A stretch of 64,000 bases of DNA, from assembly GCA_015660965.1 (NCBI GenBank), contig JACTVG010000004.1, positions 1-64,000 on the forward strand. Reading direction: 5' to 3'. The translations under genes were made by a program, and so were the position numbers. Below the pieces are notes generated by a model, which did no database searches, was not told where the DNA came from, and was given only the letters and a program-made list of their open reading frames with translations. Numbering within the stretch: the stretch's first letter is position 1; every line of letters starts with the position of its first letter. Of the stretch, positions 9,603 through 18,135 are shown in pieces. The stretch comes from Methanoregulaceae archaeon (GTDB lineage Archaea > Halobacteriota > Methanomicrobia > Methanomicrobiales > Methanospirillaceae).

Positions 9603-10232
9603 TTATTGAAGATATTTTTCTAATAATTTTTTTATTCGAGGTTTTTTAAGAGCATTAAATGCAGCTGCTTGTTCTGCTTCTTGCATAGTATTCCCCTTAC
9701 CCTCATCGCAATCAATATTACGAATAGAAACTTTTGCGGTGAATGTTGGATTGTGATCTGGGCCCTGCTTATTCACCCTAAAATACTGAGGAACACTTTT
9801 CCATTCTTTTTGTACACATTCTTGGAGTTGTCTTTTATAGTTGATACCGGGATTAAATCGAAGGATATCATTTTTAATAATTCCTAAAACTTTTTTTGAT
9901 AAGGAGGTAATGTCCTTATTTTCTGAGAGGTAAAGGTAGCCGATTAATGCCTCAAAATCATCACTTGTAATCTGGTCATTATTGACGTCTTTTCTTTGAA
10001 AAAAAGAGGGACATAATTTTTTTATCTCATCGCTATGGATAGAAACAATCTTATTAAGATAATCATTCGATGTTGCACCCATTTTATCAGTTAATTGACC
10101 TTCTGATGATGATGGATGATTTTCGTTAAGATAATCTGCTACAATCAAATTGAGCACTCGATCGCCGAGAAATTCAAGCCTTTCAAATTCATGAGATGGA
10201 AGATTTTCTAAATCTGGTGCGGTGTTTGGCAT
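9603..10232 (-). CDS. rnc: Bacterial-type ribonuclease III
   Basis: The 209-aa product has one RNase III catalytic domain and one double-stranded RNA-binding domain. The signature ERLEFLGDRVL supplies E17, E20 and D24; E44 (SSSEGQ), D91 and E94 (DDFEALIG) match the other catalytic positions of E. coli RNase III (E65, D114, E117). The dsRBD (about residues 134-205) ends with the canonical GKGNTMQEAEQAAAFNAL. The N-terminus begins about 21 residues late relative to E. coli, lacking the first helix, and an in-frame stop just upstream rules out an extension. It lies 15 nt after cofC on the same strand and looks more AT-rich than its neighbours. RNase III is uncommon in archaea, so horizontal gain is likely. 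Confidence 0.92.
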   Translation of the reverse strand: MPNTAPDLENLPSHEFERLEFLGDRVLNLIVADYLNENHPSSSEGQLTDKMGATSNDYLNKIVSIHSDEIKKLCPSFFQRKDVNNDQITSDDFEALIGYLYLSENKDITSLSKKVLGIIKNDILRFNPGINYKRQLQECVQKEWKSVPQYFRVNKQGPDHNPTFTAKVSIRNIDCDEGKGNTMQEAEQAAAFNALKKPRIKKLLEKYLQ

Positions 10233-10247
10233 ATCAAAACAACTCTC

Positions 10248-10883
10248 TCAAGACTTACCAATTCTTTCTATACCAACCCTACCATTCTCTGTTGTAAGCC
10301 TGAAACCCCGTTCTTCAAGAAAAGATCGACTCTTTCCAGTCCCATGAATCAATAACTCAACAAGATCGTCCTTTTCATCTATATCCGTGTGAAGCCGGAA
10401 CGAATCGATTACCTCGTAGGAGAGGCCACATTCTTCAGCAATTCTGATATGTTTGAGGAAGCTTCCCCCATAATAATCGACATGGAATCGTTTGGGGTCT
10501 TTAAGGAGGATAACATTTGTTCCTCCGCCACGACCTGGAACAATAGCTATATCCTTTTTAGTCTCAAGAACGCGTTTGATTGATGTTTCATCGGCAAGCG
10601 GGAGATCTGCCATTATTATAAGCACACTGGTCACTGCACATGTAAGGTACTCGTTGAGTGCATCTGATAGTCCAACATCCTTTATTGTAACCTGCACAAG
10701 CTCAGAATCAAAAAGCTCGGTCCCGAGTATCACCGGTTGGCAGTCTGCTTCCTTTACTGCAGTGACAACATCGAGAAGCATTGCTTCGGCAAACGCCTCA
10801 CGTTCAGCTTCATCGAGTACGCAGGAGAGGCGACTCTTTGGGTTTTTCGGTTTAAAGGGAATTATTGCCGTGGCTCTCATCAT
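10248..10883 (-). CDS. cofC: 2-phospho-L-lactate guanylyltransferase
   Basis: This 211-aa nucleotidyltransferase activates 2-phospholactate (or a related 3-carbon phosphate) with GTP for F420 assembly. The N-terminal ATAIIPFKPKNPKSRLS is the family nucleotide-binding start, and MADLPLAD and the later PGRGGGTNVIL are typical CofC strings. Two consecutive ATGs (10883 and 10880) are possible starts. It is transcribed towards rnc, with its stop 15 nt before the rnc start. Confidence 0.94.
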   Translation of the reverse strand: MMRATAIIPFKPKNPKSRLSCVLDEAEREAFAEAMLLDVVTAVKEADCQPVILGTELFDSELVQVTIKDVGLSDALNEYLTCAVTSVLIIMADLPLADETSIKRVLETKKDIAIVPGRGGGTNVILLKDPKRFHVDYYGGSFLKHIRIAEECGLSYEVIDSFRLHTDIDEKDDLVELLIHGTGKSRSFLEERGFRLTTENGRVGIERIGKS

Positions 10884-10972
10884 GGTATGTTGTGTAGTTC
10901 GGGAAAGGAAAAAAAGGTAGTGTACTTAGTTGCAAAACTTTCAAAAGTATGAATATGGAGGAGTATGGGGGA

Positions 10973-11740
10973 TTATTTCGATATATTATTACTTTCAAAC
11001 TTAATTCGATTGGCCGGGATCTGAATTTCGAAACATGCACCAGAACCGGCAGTACCATTTTCTCGAATGGTCATACCATTTGAGGTGAGAATTTCTCGCG
11101 TGACATAGAGTCCCCACCCCGTGAATTTACCGAACCCTTTTTCAAATATTTTCTCCTTTTCCTCAGGCACGACTCCAACACCATCATCTTCAATGAAAAG
11201 AATAGCACCTTTGTCAGTACGCTGGAGTCGAATTTTAATCTCAGTTGTGCGCTTTCCATGACGGATAGCATTATCAAAGAGGTAAAAAAACGCTTTTGCA
11301 ATGAGTAGATCTGAATAAATAGAGGCGTGGGCTGTTTCAATGCGAATAGCGATTGTACCAATCTCTATCTCATCTCGGGCGATGTTCACGAGCAAATCGA
11401 TCTTATTCCATCTGGGGGGCTCCTCTCCTATATTTTGGAACACTTTTGAATACAAAAGGATTCTTCTCATTTTATCAGAGGCTCGACGTTCAATTGCTAA
11501 AAAATTTAAAAGTTGTTCATCTTTCACCATAGTGCTCAACAACTCGTTGTATCCCATAATAGCGGTTAGTTGGTTGAGTACGTCGTGCCTCGTAACACTA
11601 CCAACAATCTGCAGTTTCTTCTGGGCAATCTCTAATGCTTTCTGTAATTCGGCAACAGTCAGTTCAGGAATAGTGGACTTTTCAGTCTGACGATCTTTGT
11701 TATTTTCGTTCAAACTCAGATTGTTTCTTTCTAGCGACAT
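10973..11740 (-). CDS. Orphan histidine kinase without sensor domain
   Basis: This 255-aa soluble protein is essentially only a transmitter module. The phospho-acceptor helix has VTRHDVLNQLTAIMGY (H-box His about residue 54). The HATPase domain has the N box DNAIRHGK, the D box EDDGVGV and a G-rich GKFTGWGLYV lid. The N-terminal 40 residues are hydrophilic and probably helical, with no PAS, GAF or membrane segment. No response regulator is adjacent. The transmitter is clearly paralogous to that of the 731-aa kinase at 31777-33972. It may read a partner sensor or act in a branched phosphorelay; its target is unknown. Confidence 0.9.
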   Translation of the reverse strand: MSLERNNLSLNENNKDRQTEKSTIPELTVAELQKALEIAQKKLQIVGSVTRHDVLNQLTAIMGYNELLSTMVKDEQLLNFLAIERRASDKMRRILLYSKVFQNIGEEPPRWNKIDLLVNIARDEIEIGTIAIRIETAHASIYSDLLIAKAFFYLFDNAIRHGKRTTEIKIRLQRTDKGAILFIEDDGVGVVPEEKEKIFEKGFGKFTGWGLYVTREILTSNGMTIRENGTAGSGACFEIQIPANRIKFESNNISK

Positions 11741-11943
11741 TCTTATCCTTTAGGTCCTAGATATTTCCTCACTTATTGGAAGAACTCTTTCATAAACTAG
11801 TCATCATAAATTGTATTAACTTACCGATATTTTCTTAACTAGAGCTCTTGTTGATAAAAGACAACTTCCAAACTATTTCGCAGAAAAAGAACTAATGCAG
11901 AATACAACAAAAATTAGAGAAGTAACACTTTAGTGAGAAATTC

Positions 11944-12927
11944 ATGCAGCGCCGAATTATAACATTCTCTCGAAACGTTTTTCTTCCGCTAACCACAGTG
12001 TGTCGAAACCGGTGCGGTTACTGTATTTTCAGAACTCCGATACAAGAGGGATGTATTATGAGACCTCAAGAGGTGGAGCAGACACTAAAACATGGCGCTC
12101 TTATGGGATGTACCGAGGCACTCTTTACATTTGGTGAACGTCCTGAAGAGGAGCATGGATTCAACGACTATATTCACAGAATAGGTTATACCACCATTCT
12201 CGATTATTGTGAAGCAATGTGTAAAAAGAGCATACAGTTTGGAATATTACCACACACAAATGCAGGCATTCTTACGTACGAAGAGATGAAGCGACTACGG
12301 CCAGTAAATGCAAGTATGGGACTGATGCTTGAGACAACTGCTAAACTCCCAGCACACGCAAACTCAAAAGGAAAAGATCCAGAAGTTCGGATTGCGATGA
12401 TCGAGGGGGCTGGAAAACTTAAAATTCCTTTTACCACCGGTATCCTTCTTGGAATTGGAGAGAAAACATCAGATCGGGAAGAATCGCTCATTATTATTCG
12501 CAATATTCATAAAAGATATAAACACATCCAAGAGGTAATTCTTCAGAATTTCTGCCCAAAACCGGGAACACCAATGGCAGGATTTCATATTCCAACAACG
12601 GACGAAATCTGTGCTACATTACAGCTTGCACGTGAAATTTTACAAAAAGATATTGCAATCCAGATCCCCCCTAATCTACTTGACGCATCGACACTGATCT
12701 CGTGCGGAGTTGATGACCTTGGGGGTGTTTCTCCGCTTACTATAGATTACGTGAATCCCGAACACCCTTGGCCTGCAATTGAAGAACTTAAAAAGATCAT
12801 TGGAAATGCAGAACTCATAGAGAGACTTTGTATCTACCCTCAGTTTATCAAACGAGGCTGGTATGATACCAATTTGGAACCTCTAATAAACCAGCTCGCA
12901 CAAACAATAAAATCAAGGAGCAGTTGA
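11944..12927 (+). CDS. cofG: 7,8-didemethyl-8-hydroxy-5-deazariboflavin synthase, CofG subunit
   Basis: This 327-aa radical SAM enzyme works with CofH to build the deazaflavin chromophore Fo of F420 from tyrosine and a ribityl pyrimidine. The [4Fe-4S]/SAM motif is C20-x3-C24-x2-C27 (CRNRCGYC), followed by the CofG-like FGERPEE and the product-side string QNFCPKPGTPM. CofH is not in this window. The 203-nt gap upstream (11741-11943), divergent from the histidine kinase, holds the promoter. It is followed almost without a gap by purC. Confidence 0.95.
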   Translation: MQRRIITFSRNVFLPLTTVCRNRCGYCIFRTPIQEGCIMRPQEVEQTLKHGALMGCTEALFTFGERPEEEHGFNDYIHRIGYTTILDYCEAMCKKSIQFGILPHTNAGILTYEEMKRLRPVNASMGLMLETTAKLPAHANSKGKDPEVRIAMIEGAGKLKIPFTTGILLGIGEKTSDREESLIIIRNIHKRYKHIQEVILQNFCPKPGTPMAGFHIPTTDEICATLQLAREILQKDIAIQIPPNLLDASTLISCGVDDLGGVSPLTIDYVNPEHPWPAIEELKKIIGNAELIERLCIYPQFIKRGWYDTNLEPLINQLAQTIKSRSS

Positions 12928-12929
12928 CC

Positions 12930-13661
12930 TTGAAACAGACGAATCTCTTGTACTCAGGAAAGGCAAAATCGGTATATCGGACCGATACAAAAGGAAAATT
13001 GATTATCGAATTCCGAGATGATATTACTGCATTTGATGGCAGAAAAAAGGACGTTTTAAAAAATAAAGGGAACTTCAATGCAGAAGTCTCTGCATTCGTT
13101 TTTAGATACCTCGAAAAAAATGGAGTAAAAACGCATTTTGTAAAAATGATTGATGAAAACAAGATGATCGTACGTGAACTCTCAATGATCCCTCTTGAAG
13201 TGATCGTACGGAATCTTACTGCTGGTTCACTTGTTCGTAAATATCCGTTTAAGGAAGGATCACCCCTTAATCCGCCTGTTATTGTGATCGATTACAAAGA
13301 CGATTCTCGTCACGATCCTATGCTTAACGATGATATCATAATTGCACTTGGGCTTACCACGAGTGCAGAACTTAAAAAGATCAAAACAATTTGTCTCAAG
13401 ATTAACCATCTTCTTAAAGACTTTCTTGCAAAACAGGGGATTATACTCGTCGACTTCAAAATGGAATTCGGGCGGCAAGGTAAGACCATCTATCTCGGAG
13501 ACGAGATCAGCATGGATTCGATGCGTCTATGGGATAAAAAGACCGGGAAGTCACTCGATAAGGATGTTTATCGATTCGACAAAGGGGATGTAATGGCAAC
13601 ATATAACCTTGTCACAAAACGAATTACGACAACAAAAACAAGAGTGCACAAGAAACGATGA
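12930..13661 (+). CDS. purC: SAICAR synthetase (PurC)
   Basis: This 243-aa enzyme joins CAIR and aspartate in purine synthesis. The N-terminal LLYSGKAKSVYRT is the ATP-binding glycine/lysine segment, with FDGRKKDVLKNKG, EVIVRNLTAGSL and DFKMEFGR further on. The start appears to be TTG at 12930: an AAGGAG at 12915-12920 is 9 nt upstream, whereas the other TTG at 12924 is only 3 nt away, and starting at 12930 matches the family N-terminus. It follows the cofG stop by 2 nt and heads a purC-purS-purQ run. Confidence 0.95.
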   Translation: MKQTNLLYSGKAKSVYRTDTKGKLIIEFRDDITAFDGRKKDVLKNKGNFNAEVSAFVFRYLEKNGVKTHFVKMIDENKMIVRELSMIPLEVIVRNLTAGSLVRKYPFKEGSPLNPPVIVIDYKDDSRHDPMLNDDIIIALGLTTSAELKKIKTICLKINHLLKDFLAKQGIILVDFKMEFGRQGKTIYLGDEISMDSMRLWDKKTGKSLDKDVYRFDKGDVMATYNLVTKRITTTKTRVHKKR

Positions 13662-13679
13662 GTCTTGAGAGAGATAACT

Positions 13680-13922
13680 ATGAAATTTGATGTAACAATC
13701 ACAGTTGGGCTCAAGGAAGGTATGCTTGACCCGGAAGCGCAGACAATAAAAAATGCGATCAAAAACCTTGGGTACGAGACTGAGTCTTTAAAGACTGCTC
13801 GACTCTTTAGAGTCCGTTTAGATGCAGCGAATAAAGCAGCTGCACGAAAGATGGCAGAGAAGATGTGCGAGCGGCTCCTTGCGAATCCAATAATTCACAA
13901 GTTTGAGATTGAGGTCTCTTGA
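13680..13922 (+). CDS. purS: Phosphoribosylformylglycinamidine synthase subunit PurS
   Basis: This 80-aa protein links the glutaminase PurQ to the synthetase PurL in FGAM synthase. It shows the PurS pattern: VTVGLKEGMLDPEAQTI near the start, then a second beta-alpha unit and the C-terminal LLANPIIHKFEIEV. ATG at 13680 was preferred over an in-frame TTG 15 nt earlier. Its stop overlaps the purQ start by one base. PurL is not in the window. Confidence 0.93.
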   Translation: MKFDVTITVGLKEGMLDPEAQTIKNAIKNLGYETESLKTARLFRVRLDAANKAAARKMAEKMCERLLANPIIHKFEIEVS

Positions 13923-14620
13923 TGAGGTTTGGAGTCGTTCAGTTTGGTGGTAGCAACTGCGACCGCGATGTAGTCTATGCTCTATCTAAAGTTTGTAGTG
14001 TTGACACTGATCTAATATGGTATAAAGAACGGTTGAAAAAGAACTACGATGCTGTGATTCTTCCAGGGGGTTTCTCTTATGGAGATTACCTCCGGGCTGG
14101 AGCTATTGCAGCTCGTACAGCAATCATGGGAGATGTGGTGAAACACGCAGAATCTGGAAAACTTGTTCTCGGTATATGTAACGGCGCACAAATTCTCGCG
14201 GAGAGTGGTCTAGTGCCAGGAGTTTTCACAATTAATGCATACCCAAAATTTATTTGTAAATGGGTTCATCTCCGGTTGGAAAATGTGATTTCACCTTTCA
14301 CTTCACTTTATAAAAAAGGAGACGTTGTCAAAATGCCAATCGCTCATGCCGAAGGACGGTATGTTGCACCAGCAGAAACCTTATCCGCACTGAATAAAAA
14401 CAACCGTGTCGTATTCCGATTCTGTGATGAAAATGGGAATGTAACGTCAGACGTAAACCCGAATGGTGCTGCAGAAAACATTACCGGTGTCCTTTCCGTT
14501 AAGAATAACGTCCTTGCTATGATGCCACATCCAGAACGATCATCGGAACAAATTCTTGGTTCTGCTGATGGAAAACGGATCTTTGAATCGATGATCCAGT
14601 ATATCGAGCGCAAAGACTAA
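13922..14620 (+). CDS. purQ: Phosphoribosylformylglycinamidine synthase subunit PurQ
   Basis: This 232-aa class-I glutamine amidotransferase supplies ammonia to FGAM synthase. The nucleophile is C86 in GICNGAQIL; ILPGGFSYGDYLRAG is the family signature and the catalytic His/Glu lie in MMPHPERSSE. The ATG at 13922 overlaps the purS stop (TGATG), so translation is probably coupled. Confidence 0.95.
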   Translation: MRFGVVQFGGSNCDRDVVYALSKVCSVDTDLIWYKERLKKNYDAVILPGGFSYGDYLRAGAIAARTAIMGDVVKHAESGKLVLGICNGAQILAESGLVPGVFTINAYPKFICKWVHLRLENVISPFTSLYKKGDVVKMPIAHAEGRYVAPAETLSALNKNNRVVFRFCDENGNVTSDVNPNGAAENITGVLSVKNNVLAMMPHPERSSEQILGSADGKRIFESMIQYIERKD

Positions 14621-14671
14621 AGTATCGAAGGAAGATAGTTCACCAGCAAAAAAATGAGATGAACAAATACT

Positions 14672-14950
14672 ATGAGTGATGAGACCACGGAGAGAGAGAT
14701 GTTGAAATGGGCGAAAGCATATGCCAAGAAAAACAAATTGGTGCTAAATCCCAATAAAAAGCAGCTTGAGACAGTCATTCGTGGACTTGTCCGAAACAAA
14801 TCACGATTCGGGCACCAGTATTGCCCTTGTCGGATTCGAAGCGGAGATGAAGAGAAAGACCGAGCTATTGAGTGCCCCTGTATCTATCATAAGGATGAAA
14901 TCAAACAGGACGGTAGCTGCCATTGTAATCTCTATTTCAAAAAAGCATGA
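14672..14950 (+). CDS. ftrB: Ferredoxin-thioredoxin reductase, catalytic subunit
   Basis: This 92-aa protein carries all the FTR catalytic motifs: CPC at residues 51-53, CPC at 68-70 and CHC at 83-85. These bind one [4Fe-4S] cluster and form the active-site disulfide that passes electrons from ferredoxin to a thioredoxin-like partner. HKDEI between them is also typical. It is the last gene of the cofG-pur run, 51 nt after purQ. No variable (alpha) chain or thioredoxin gene lies beside it, as usual in methanogens. Confidence 0.92.
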   Translation: MSDETTEREMLKWAKAYAKKNKLVLNPNKKQLETVIRGLVRNKSRFGHQYCPCRIRSGDEEKDRAIECPCIYHKDEIKQDGSCHCNLYFKKA

Positions 14951-15089
14951 TTATTTCCACCAAATCCGTTTTACTAGATTTGATGTTTCCTATCAATTCC
15001 TGTTAACAACGGTTCCAATTTACTGAGAGAGAATCAAAGAGAATTTTTAGGAACTTTTAAATTGGTAAAAAAGTTGGAAAGGATTGAAA

Positions 15090-16742
15090 TTACCGCTCCA
15101 ACCGAAACTTAAGAAAGATGACATGATAAATTGCGTAAAACCCAACGAGTACGGCTGCACTGTATCCAAGAATTGCAAGCCAGAAAACCTCTCTAGGAAG
15201 AGTCATAGAGGAGGATAGGAGAACAAGAGAGGACCCAACAACAAGAGCTGCCACCACAAGGCCTATCATGATTTTATCACTTGCTCGGTCAAGTGCCATT
15301 TGCAGTTTTTGAAGATCAGTATCTACAATTTCAAGCCGAACAGTCCCAGTTGAGAGTCGTTTTAGCATTAAATTCACGTTGCGTGGCAAGTCAAAAAGTG
15401 CGTCAACACCTTCCATCAATGAATTAGATGCCCGCTTTAGGTAAGCAGCTGAAAGAGTATTTGTGTCTGCAAGTTTTGTGAGATATGGTGTGATTTCTTT
15501 GCCAAAATTGAACTGTGGATCAAGCCTGACACCAATGTCCAAAACCATCACAAACACTTTTAGCAACAGCATCAGGTTCATGGGTACCTTCATTCGGTAC
15601 CTTCGCATTGTCTCAGTAAGTTCTGTAACCACAAAGCCGAAGTTAAATTGCTGAACCTGATCGCCGCCGAAGTCATGTATCATGATATAAAGATCATCAC
15701 GAAGCGCTTCACGATCGACTTCATTGATCACGATACCGAATCCTTCGAGCGACTTTAGCATTAACTCAATATCGTCGGTAACTAAAGCAAAGAGTAAGTT
15801 GATGAAGATCTGACGTTTTTCTGGACGGAGCACCCCTACAATACCAAAGTCCAAAAAGACAACATCGCCTTCTTTCGTAACAAGTAAATTGCCTGGGTGT
15901 GGATCACCATGGAAGAATCCATCCTCAAAAATCATCTTTAAGTATGCATGAAACCCTCGCACCCCGACAGAATGTGGGTCGACCCCAAGACTCTTGATTG
16001 CATCAGGATCATCAATTCGCACTCCGTCAACAAACTCCATCACCAGCAGGTGTGGTGATGAATATTCCCAGTATATTTTTGGAAACCGGATACCAGGAAC
16101 ATTCAGAAAGTTGCGTGCCATCCGGTCTGCGTTACGAGCGTCTCGTAAAAAATCTAGCTCTTTTCTGATTTGAATGGCAAAATCTTGCACCATTCCGATA
16201 GGGTTGTACACCCGTACTTCTGGGAATACAGCATCGATGCGTTCTGCCATCGATGTTAGGATAGCCAGGTCGGTCTCAATAATATCTCGAATTCCAGGAC
16301 GCTGAACTTTGAGCGCGACTTTGGTGCCATCTTTTAATATTGCACAGTGAACCTGCCCGATGGATGCAGATGCAACCGGTGTCTCATCGATCTCACAGAA
16401 CCAATCATTAATATTGGGACAAGTCTGTTGAATAACCGCTTGAACATCCGAAAATGGGATTGGCTTTGCATGATCTTGTAGTTTCTTGAGCTCATAGATC
16501 AATTCTGGCGGTAGTAACTCCGTCCTCGTACTCATGATCTGCCCGAACTTCACGAAGGTTGGTCCGAGCTCTTCAATTGCAAGACGCATCCGCTCATAAA
16601 TTGTCGATGTTTCTGGTTGACCACTTGGAGTTGGAAGCCGGAACCGAGCTCGTCCTGGAAACATCTTCTCGAGCCCAATGCCAAAACCGTATTTGCCGAG
16701 AACGTCCACGATCTGCGCATAACGCCGGATCCTGGTTACCAT
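15090..16742 (-). CDS. UbiB/ABC1/ADCK-family atypical protein kinase
   Basis: This 550-aa protein has the UbiB family's KxGQ-type motif (FVKFGQIMSTR, about residue 64), the Ala-rich nucleotide loop VASASIGQVH, ALKVQRPG, the catalytic-loop string HGDPHPGNLLV and the metal-binding FLDFG. Two hydrophobic segments at the C-terminus (about residues 490-540) should anchor it in the membrane. In bacteria and mitochondria the family supports quinone biosynthesis; methanogens of this type lack ubiquinone, so the role is unknown, perhaps in isoprenoid lipids. It stands alone, flanked by short spacers. Confidence 0.92.
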   Translation of the reverse strand: MVTRIRRYAQIVDVLGKYGFGIGLEKMFPGRARFRLPTPSGQPETSTIYERMRLAIEELGPTFVKFGQIMSTRTELLPPELIYELKKLQDHAKPIPFSDVQAVIQQTCPNINDWFCEIDETPVASASIGQVHCAILKDGTKVALKVQRPGIRDIIETDLAILTSMAERIDAVFPEVRVYNPIGMVQDFAIQIRKELDFLRDARNADRMARNFLNVPGIRFPKIYWEYSSPHLLVMEFVDGVRIDDPDAIKSLGVDPHSVGVRGFHAYLKMIFEDGFFHGDPHPGNLLVTKEGDVVFLDFGIVGVLRPEKRQIFINLLFALVTDDIELMLKSLEGFGIVINEVDREALRDDLYIMIHDFGGDQVQQFNFGFVVTELTETMRRYRMKVPMNLMLLLKVFVMVLDIGVRLDPQFNFGKEITPYLTKLADTNTLSAAYLKRASNSLMEGVDALFDLPRNVNLMLKRLSTGTVRLEIVDTDLQKLQMALDRASDKIMIGLVVAALVVGSSLVLLSSSMTLPREVFWLAILGYSAAVLVGFYAIYHVIFLKFRLER

Positions 16743-16808
16743 GAATAATGATTGGACTTCGGGCTACTTAACAATCACTTCTAAAGGAGCAGTTAAAATT
16801 AGAACAAA

Positions 16809-18050
16809 CTACTTCTCTTTTCTAAAAATGACAATTCGATTTGTATTGGTACCACACCCCATATTATCCACACCCCAGATGTGGGATGTCTTTGTGAATT
16901 CCTGACTATTGATCATGATCGCTTCGCATGTAAAACCAGCATCGAGTCCAAGTGGTACAACCTCTTCCTCAAGACGGACAGTGCCTTTACGTACTTCACC
17001 AACCTCAAATGCCAACCAACCACCTTTCTTTGTCAAACGGTATATTTCATAAAAAACATCACGTATTACTCGGGTCCATTCTTCGACACTTTTTGCCATC
17101 GTGATTCTTTTGCTAATTGCGTTGCTATCGAGGTTATTAAACCAACATCTAAGCCAGTTGTCATCTTGATACTGGACAATGTCTAGAAATGGTGGAGATG
17201 TTACAGTAAGCTGTACCGATTCCGTCACTATCTCTGGTGTATATCTCGAATCAGTCGTTAGAAATTGTGCTTGCTTACTAGCTCGTTTTAGTTGGCGAAC
17301 CTGAGATGCGGTCAATGTCCTAATGAGACTCTTTGTCTTTCGAATTATCAAATTGTGAGTGTCACGATATTCAGGCACCTGATTTCTTCTCATATTGATT
17401 CTCATTTGACTCTGCTGAGAAACCGCTTGATTAGGAGGTAATGTATAAACAGAGAGAAATCCTGACGAATGGCCAGTAAGCCGGTTTGTTGCAACCATTG
17501 CAATCCAGCGATCGAGATAATCCACCTCACCTTTCTGCCGCTTCTTGGCAATGTAATTTCGAATCGCGACAATCTCACGTTCGGTTTTAGGGTGGTAGAA
17601 CATAGAGAGATCAAGTTCTGAAGGTGGTCCATCTCTCGATATATCATTGAGTCTTTTTTCCACTGCTGAAATGGTGGGAGGAGTGAACCGCGGTTCGGTC
17701 ATTAGCTTAGAAAGTGGATTTGAATCGTTGGCAATGACCTTACACCCACACAACCCCGCCTCAATTGCTGTCGTTCCCCGACCACTGAATGGATCATATA
17801 CAATATCCCCGTTCTTTGTAAACAAATCAATGAAGAACTTAGGGAGTTGGGGTTTGAAGCAGGCACGGTAAGAAATCTCATGAATGGATGATGCTTTTCG
17901 CTGCTCCGCCGTCCAGAACTCGTTGATAAACATTGGAACCTTTTCGCCACCAAATGAGCCAATTACAAGTTTTGTGGACCTCTTACTAATTGTTGGACTA
18001 GTGAACTTCCTCAGATACGATTTCAGATCACTATTGCGGGAGTCAGGCAT
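16809..18050 (-). CDS. Orphan DNA amino-methyltransferase (N4-cytosine/N6-adenine type)
   Basis: This 413-aa protein has a SAM-binding motif I (YDPFSGRGTTAIEAG, about residue 97) followed by an acidic motif II (ANDSNPLS) and, much later, the catalytic motif TSPPFLDIVQYQ (about residue 283). TSPPF/Y is typical of exocyclic-amino DNA methylases. Between them lies a helix-rich region that could be the target-recognition part. No restriction endonuclease gene is adjacent, so it is a solitary methylase or an RNA-modifying relative. It is transcribed in the same direction as gltX, which lies 85 nt downstream. Confidence 0.85.
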   Translation of the reverse strand: MPDSRNSDLKSYLRKFTSPTISKRSTKLVIGSFGGEKVPMFINEFWTAEQRKASSIHEISYRACFKPQLPKFFIDLFTKNGDIVYDPFSGRGTTAIEAGLCGCKVIANDSNPLSKLMTEPRFTPPTISAVEKRLNDISRDGPPSELDLSMFYHPKTEREIVAIRNYIAKKRQKGEVDYLDRWIAMVATNRLTGHSSGFLSVYTLPPNQAVSQQSQMRINMRRNQVPEYRDTHNLIIRKTKSLIRTLTASQVRQLKRASKQAQFLTTDSRYTPEIVTESVQLTVTSPPFLDIVQYQDDNWLRCWFNNLDSNAISKRITMAKSVEEWTRVIRDVFYEIYRLTKKGGWLAFEVGEVRKGTVRLEEEVVPLGLDAGFTCEAIMINSQEFTKTSHIWGVDNMGCGTNTNRIVIFRKEK

Positions 18051-18135
18051 TGTGTTCTTTCACTTATTAAATACCCGTTTATACGATAGGACTATATCAA
18101 CTGTAAGGGGATTGATTTTTAAAAATGATTCGTCG

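Noticed and set aside
9603-10232. A frameshifted RNase III with its start lost in the cofC spacer
   Set aside because: The spacer is only 15 nt and has an in-frame stop; no missing N-terminal codons can be found in other frames, because cofC occupies that space.
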